Source: SKPT01 sp040905445 (GTDB lineage Bacteria > Planctomycetota > Phycisphaerae > Phycisphaerales > Phycisphaeraceae). From it: 33,741 nucleotides of DNA. Location: assembly GCA_040905445.1 (NCBI GenBank), contig JBBDRN010000023.1, positions 1-33,741 of the forward strand. Reading direction: 5' to 3'. Every line of letters begins with the position of its first letter. Position 1 is the first letter of the stretch. Below, piece by piece: positions 31,032 to 33,741 of this stretch. Made by a program: the position numbers and the translations under genes. The notes under the pieces were generated by a model that searched no databases, was not told where the DNA came from, and saw only the letters and a program-made list of their open reading frames with translations.

Positions 31032-31037
31032 TACAAT
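31032..31037 (+). promoter_or_regulatory. Candidate -10 box (TACAAT) of a leaderless transcript
   Basis: TACAAT ends 6 nt before the ATG at 31044, the same spacing as at holA and the aminotransferase. Confidence 0.4.
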
Positions 31038-31043
31038 GTGGGC

Positions 31044-31250
31044 ATGAGCGAGAACCGAGACAAGCAGGACGCGAGCCAGTCCGGGCATCGGGTGGTGTCT
31101 GATGCCACAGCCCCCCACGAGAAGCCCCTACCCGCCGACCTGGAGCAAGCTTGGGCCGAATGGTCCAAGGGTGTGCAGCAGGTGGACGAGCGGGGCATGG
31201 CGTTACTGCGTGCGGCGTTCGAGGCGGGGTGGGAAGCGTCTAAAGAATAG
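31044..31250 (+). CDS. Small hypothetical protein, 68 residues
   Basis: A short, charged, soluble protein: a polar N-terminus followed by two predicted amphipathic helices (LPADLEQAWAEWSKGVQQ and ERGMALLRAAFEAGWEASKE). No family is recognised. The start MSENRD was chosen because a TACAAT hexamer ends 6 nt before it; an in-frame ATG two codons upstream lies inside the expected promoter region. It converges with the gene at 31292-32101, 41 nt away. GC-rich codon use fits the host chromosome, so it probably lies at the edge of the following accessory region. Confidence 0.5.
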   Translation: MSENRDKQDASQSGHRVVSDATAPHEKPLPADLEQAWAEWSKGVQQVDERGMALLRAAFEAGWEASKE

Positions 31251-31291
31251 CGAGCGGTAAAGGAACGTCCCGCCTGGCCCCGGGCCAACAC

Positions 31292-32101
31292 TCAGCCTTC
31301 CCCTTGATCTTCACCATCCGCTGAACTCTCAGGTTGGCCTTGCACGATCGCGCTGCGGTAGGCTTCAAGTTGCTCCTTAAAGAACTTGAACGCCTTGGCG
31401 GTCATCTTCGGGATGTTCACCACCTGAAACGATCCATCGTCCAGCAACACGGGGAGAGGAAGCGTCCCTGCCGGGGGTTGCTGACTGCTTGGATGCATCT
31501 GAGCGCCCTTAACTTGGGGGGGGTTGCTGCCACGATCACCCTGGCCGTCATCGCCAGATTCATCGCCGTCAGCGACTTCCATTATACCCTCCGAGTCGAG
31601 CTTGGCAAGCGAAATCGTGGCCTTGTACTGGTCGATAAAGGGTTCGGCACGCTTCGGATTGAACCCCTTCTGCCGGATTAAGAACTGCCGAAACGCTTCA
31701 TCTGACCCCCATTTAGCCCCGCCGTAATTCTCCCACACCTCACGGTGAATCGCTGGGGCCAGGGCGGCCTCTTGCATTGCCTTGAGGCGCTCTTCTGATT
31801 CAGGGCCACACTCGACGATATCCAAACCGCGATTTGACAGCTTGATCTCGCGTTCGTCGCCCGATCCTTCTACCTCAATGAGGCCGAAGGCGTTCAAGGC
31901 CCCCACAGCCTGCATGGCTGAACTGCTGGTGGGTCGGTAGCCCCAGTGCGTAACCACCACGTCGAACGGGGCGGCGTGCCGATGCTCTTCCTCATATAGC
32001 TCCTGCGCCCGCTGGATGGCCTTCCCAAGATCAATCGCCGGGAAGTTTGGGCTCCGCGTCTTCTTGCGATTCCGCCGCTGTGCCTGGGCCTCTTCAGTCA
32101 T
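31292..32101 (-). CDS. Putative winged-helix protein (DUF5343-like) of an accessory region
   Basis: A 269-residue protein. The N-terminal basic stretch (QRRNRKKTRSPNFPAIDLG) is followed by a helical region with HWGYRPTSSSAMQAVGALNAFGLIEVEG and REIKLSNRGLDIV, which resembles a winged helix and recalls the DUF5343 family; I am moderately sure of this. A second helical domain (about 115-165) and an acidic, disordered linker lead to a C-terminal part (LPLPVLLDDGSFQVVNIPKMTAKAFKFFKEQLEAYR). Function unknown; such proteins are common in mobile regions. AAGGAG precedes the ATG by 6 nt, and a textbook promoter lies upstream. The base composition is visibly less GC-rich than in the genes to the left. 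Confidence 0.65.
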   Translation of the reverse strand: MTEEAQAQRRNRKKTRSPNFPAIDLGKAIQRAQELYEEEHRHAAPFDVVVTHWGYRPTSSSAMQAVGALNAFGLIEVEGSGDEREIKLSNRGLDIVECGPESEERLKAMQEAALAPAIHREVWENYGGAKWGSDEAFRQFLIRQKGFNPKRAEPFIDQYKATISLAKLDSEGIMEVADGDESGDDGQGDRGSNPPQVKGAQMHPSSQQPPAGTLPLPVLLDDGSFQVVNIPKMTAKAFKFFKEQLEAYRSAIVQGQPESSADGEDQGEG

Positions 32102-32132
32102 GACTTGCTCCTTGGTGCTACTTACTGCAAGC

Positions 32133-32161
32133 AGTATAGCACGGGGGCGATAGGCCGGCAA
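32133..32161 (-). promoter_or_regulatory. Sigma-70-like promoter of the winged-helix gene
   Basis: On the minus strand, TTGCCG (32161-32156) and TATACT (32138-32133) are exactly 17 nt apart, about 30 nt before the ATG. It is the best match to the consensus in the window. Confidence 0.7.
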
Positions 32162-32193
32162 CGCCTAATCGTCGATAGGCCACAAAATTCTTC

Positions 32194-32212
32194 GCGATAC
32201 TATCGCCGATAG
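32194..32212. promoter_or_regulatory. Overlapping palindromes, candidate operator
   Basis: GCGATA-C-TATCGC (32194-32206) overlaps CTATCG-C-CGATAG (32200-32212). CGATAGG also occurs at about 32148 and 32173, so the motif appears three times upstream of the winged-helix gene. Confidence 0.5.
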
Positions 32213-32282
32213 GGTTGACTGGCCGGGCCGACGTGGTGCGATGCCGGCATGACTAAGACCGCCACACGGATAGGAGGCCGCC

Positions 32283-32396
32283 ATGAGAAGGGTTGCAGCG
32301 GCGGCTGGTAAGGCCATCAGCCAGTCGTCGCGCAATAGAAAACCCCCGTTGAAGGCGGGGGCGAGGTGGTCCGGACCGGGCGGAACCCGGCAGTGA
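32283..32396 (+). CDS. Possible 37-residue small basic protein
   Basis: AGGAGG lies 6 nt before an ATG that opens 37 codons: MRRVAAAAGKAISQSSRNRK and then a Pro/Gly/Arg-rich end. A second short frame, starting at 32250 (20 codons, MTKTATRIGGRHEKGCSGGW), overlaps its start. The reading frame runs through hairpins of the transposase leader, so it may be a leader peptide, a small DNA-binding protein or chance. No homologue is recognised. Confidence 0.25.
   Translation: MRRVAAAAGKAISQSSRNRKPPLKAGARWSGPGGTRQ
32337..32361 (-). terminator. Intrinsic terminator facing left
   Basis: On the minus strand, the stem CCCCCG/CGGGGG (7-nt loop) is followed directly by TTTTCT. It would stop transcripts antisense to the transposase gene. 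Confidence 0.6.
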
Positions 32397-32401
32397 TTCT
32401 C

Positions 32402-32435
32402 GGGAGTCGGCCCTAAGCGGGGCTGGCTCCCTTTT
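32402..32435 (+). terminator. Intrinsic terminator facing right, upstream of the transposase
   Basis: GGGAGTCGGCCC pairs with GGGCTGGCTCCC over 12 positions (two G-U) around a TAAGCG loop and is followed by TTTT. Its place upstream of the transposase start suggests insulation from, or attenuation of, incoming transcription. Confidence 0.6.
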
Positions 32436-32538
32436 GAAACCTGCGGCCGTGGCAACGGCCATAGGCGGTACACCCGAGCGGTTCGCCCAAGTGCGACAGC
32501 ATTTTAGGCGAATCCGAGGTAATAGCAAGGGATTCGCC

Positions 32539-33435
32539 ATGCGAAAACTCACCACCGCAAAACGAGCCATGACCCTCACGGCCCTCGCTGAGGGCAACAG
32601 CATCGCGGCGACCTGCCGGATGCTCGGCGTGTCCAAGGTGACCGTCCTGCGGCTGCTGGCCGACGCCGGGACGCTGGCGGCTGAGTATCACGACCTGACC
32701 GTGCGTGAGCTGCGAACCCAGCGGGTACAGGTGGACGAACTGTGGAGCTTTTGCGGGGCCAAGCAGCGACAGGTGGACCGGGGGGCGGACGCGGAGGGCT
32801 CGGTGTGGACGTGGACAGCGGTTGACGCAGATTCCAAGCTGATGATTTCCTACCTCGTGGGCCAGCGTGACGGGGGCTACGCCATGCAGTTCGCGTACGA
32901 CATGGCCGACCGAATCGAGGGCCGATTTCAACTGACCAGCGACGGGCTCGCGGCCTACCTGGACGCGATCAGCGACGCATTCGGCGACGGGATCGACTAC
33001 GCGATGCTCGTCAAGATTTACGGGGCCACGCAGCCCGACCACGCCCGCTATAGCCCCGCCGAATGCACCGGCTGCCGGAAGCAGGCCATCAGCGGCCAAC
33101 CCGACAAGGCCCACATCAGCACGTCCTACGTCGAGCGATCCAACCTGACCATCCGGATGCAGAATCGGCGGTTCACCCGGCTCACCAACGCATTCAGCAA
33201 GAAGCTGGCGAACCACGAGCATTCCGTGGCCCTCAGCACGTTCCACTACAACTTCATCCGGAAGCACCAGACGATCAAGACCGCCCCGGCCGTCATGGTG
33301 GGCGTGGCCGATCATACCTGGACGATGCTGGAGTTTGTGGAGATGCTTGAGCGGGAGGAAAAGGCGAAGGGCGGTCGGCTGACCGACTACCTGCCCTCAA
33401 ATAACACTGCCACCAGCGACGCTGGTGGCAGTTAG
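32539..33435 (+). CDS. IS1-like DDE transposase
   Basis: A 298-residue protein. The N-terminal helix-turn-helix (about 8-40, ALAEGNSIAATCRMLGVSKVTVLRLL) binds DNA. The catalytic domain has D66 (QVDELWSFCGAK), D135 (LTSDGLAAY) and E199 (STSYVERSNLTIRMQNRRF), a plausible DDE triad, and ends with YNFIRKHQTIKTAPA. This matches the IS1-family type common in diverse bacteria as one uninterrupted frame, unlike classical IS1, which needs a frameshift. The ATG lies right after a 9-bp hairpin whose loop holds the AAGG motif; the frame is open to 32434, but that part is the structured leader. The last codons are encoded by a 12-bp hairpin. No flanking target duplication or classical terminal repeats were found. 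Confidence 0.85.
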   Translation: MRKLTTAKRAMTLTALAEGNSIAATCRMLGVSKVTVLRLLADAGTLAAEYHDLTVRELRTQRVQVDELWSFCGAKQRQVDRGADAEGSVWTWTAVDADSKLMISYLVGQRDGGYAMQFAYDMADRIEGRFQLTSDGLAAYLDAISDAFGDGIDYAMLVKIYGATQPDHARYSPAECTGCRKQAISGQPDKAHISTSYVERSNLTIRMQNRRFTRLTNAFSKKLANHEHSVALSTFHYNFIRKHQTIKTAPAVMVGVADHTWTMLEFVEMLEREEKAKGGRLTDYLPSNNTATSDAGGS

Positions 33436-33454
33436 CCCACGTCTGAGACGTGGG
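33406..33454 (+). terminator. Double hairpin at the end of the transposase gene
   Basis: A perfect 12-bp stem (ACTGCCACCAGC, 33406-33417, with 33421-33432) overlaps the last codons. It is followed by the palindrome CCCACGTCT-G-AGACGTGGG (33436-33454). There is no U tract, so it may be an element end rather than a true terminator. Confidence 0.5.
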
Positions 33455-33525
33455 GGTGGCTCGTTGCTGTCATGGTATATCGTCGCGCGGCGTGGTTCAA
33501 CTAAAATCCCAATCTAGAGAACAAC

Positions 33526-33702
33526 ATGATTACCCGGGCCTACATCGACGGATTCAACCTCTACAATGGGATTGTCCGCCATAATCGTCTCCACTGGCTG
33601 GATTTAGGAGACTTTTGCCGGAGGCTGAACGGTGGCGATCCCGTCGAGAAAATCGTCTATTGCACGGCGATGGTTTCCGCAACGCCCTCAGAAAGTGTGT
33701 GA
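33526..33702 (+). pseudogene. NYN-domain (PIN-like ribonuclease) gene, broken after 58 codons
   Basis: Translation from 33526 gives MITRAYIDGFNLYNGIVRHN and later WLDLGDFCRRL and KIVYCTAMVSATPSES, then stops. The IDGFNLY motif with its acidic residue and the YCTA strand are the start of a NYN/DUF88 nuclease domain, which normally runs to about 150 residues or more, with further acidic residues needed for RNA cleavage. The stop appears just where the second strand should continue (usually a DP... loop), so the gene is most likely interrupted by an insertion starting at about 33690-33703. An alternative is a frameshift. The less GC-rich codons fit the accessory region. No good ribosome binding site was seen (GAGA lies 6 nt before the ATG). 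Confidence 0.6.
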
Positions 33703-33741
33703 GAAGCGAGGTGTAAGCCGATGAAGTGGACATGGCACGGA
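33703..33741 (+). other. Window end, possibly the left end of another insertion sequence
   Basis: After the broken NYN frame comes AGCGAGGTGTAAGCCGATGA. An ATG at 33721 opens MKWTWHG before the window ends. A short leader followed by such a basic/aromatic start would fit an IS transposase, but there is too little sequence to decide. Confidence 0.25.

Larger units (their letters stand above)
32303..32538 (+). ncRNA. Candidate structured leader RNA upstream of the IS1-like transposase
   Basis: Six successive hairpins can be drawn: 32303-32322 (7 bp, one GU), 32343-32361 (6 bp), 32376-32390 (5 bp), 32402-32431 (12 bp including two G-U pairs), 32445-32460 (6 bp) and 32507-32538 (9 bp, touching the ATG). 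The G-U pairs argue for RNA rather than DNA palindromes. No known class was recognised. It could be an attenuator or a terminal structure of the element. Confidence 0.4.
32303..33454 (+). mobile_element. Probable IS1-like insertion element, ends uncertain
   Basis: The extent is taken from the hairpin-rich leader to the last palindrome after the transposase gene. The ends are a guess, since no clear terminal inverted repeats or target duplication could be seen. Confidence 0.35.

Noticed and set aside
32335..32480. GC-rich hairpin region considered as a tRNA or tmRNA gene
   Set aside because: No acceptor stem, T-loop (GGTTCGA) or anticodon arm in proper spacing could be drawn.

Overview
The window is very GC-rich and reads as chromosomal DNA of a planctomycete, probably of the Phycisphaerae type. 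The evidence is a prepilin-like protein with the H-X9-DG ending, secreted proteins that end in dockerin type I repeats followed by a VPEP...RRR (PEP-CTERM) tail, a soluble Nik1-like kinase with a long HAMP array, and many GGGTGCCAC-type palindromic intergenic repeats. Taxonomy is inferred from gene content only. I found no rRNA, tRNA or CRISPR array.

Layout. Positions 1-6717 are mostly housekeeping: the 3' part of glutamine synthetase with a strong terminator, a convergent prepilin-like gene, an SDR reductase, a small EF-hand lipoprotein, an M24 aminopeptidase, and accB and accC of acetyl-CoA carboxylase. Positions 6758-9302 hold a small membrane protein, a lipoprotein of unknown function bracketed by a 35-bp direct repeat, and a class V aminotransferase. 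Positions 9303-13368 hold a PEP-CTERM protein, a MoeB-rhodanese protein and two intergenic clusters of palindromic repeats. Positions 13369-18574 encode three secreted PEP-CTERM proteins. The first two are paralogues, each with its own TTGG-N17-CATAAT promoter preceded by a shared upstream box.

Positions 18710-28633 form a regulatory block: a divergent TetR regulator, a stand-alone receiver protein, a 1945-residue soluble hybrid kinase (nine near-identical 92-residue HAMP repeats, GAF, kinase core, three receiver domains of which one is degenerate), a REC-GAF-kinase-REC protein overlapping it by 4 nt, and a 113-residue protein that looks like a lone dimerisation/phosphotransfer helix pair. 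The last three are translationally coupled or nearly so and probably form one phosphorelay. Next come holA (DNA polymerase III delta) and a lipoprotein.

From about 31000 to the end the content is accessory: a 68-residue protein, a putative winged-helix protein with a good promoter and nearby palindromes, and an IS1-like DDE transposase. The transposase follows about 240 nt of successive hairpins, including a terminator facing each way and a hairpin touching the start codon. Last is an NYN-domain gene broken after 58 codons, with the start of what may be another insertion at the window edge. The transposase leader and the HAMP kinase cluster are the two most interesting objects. Several genes (3579, 8145, 28750, 31044) have a -10-like hexamer only 6-7 nt before the ATG, which suggests leaderless transcripts.
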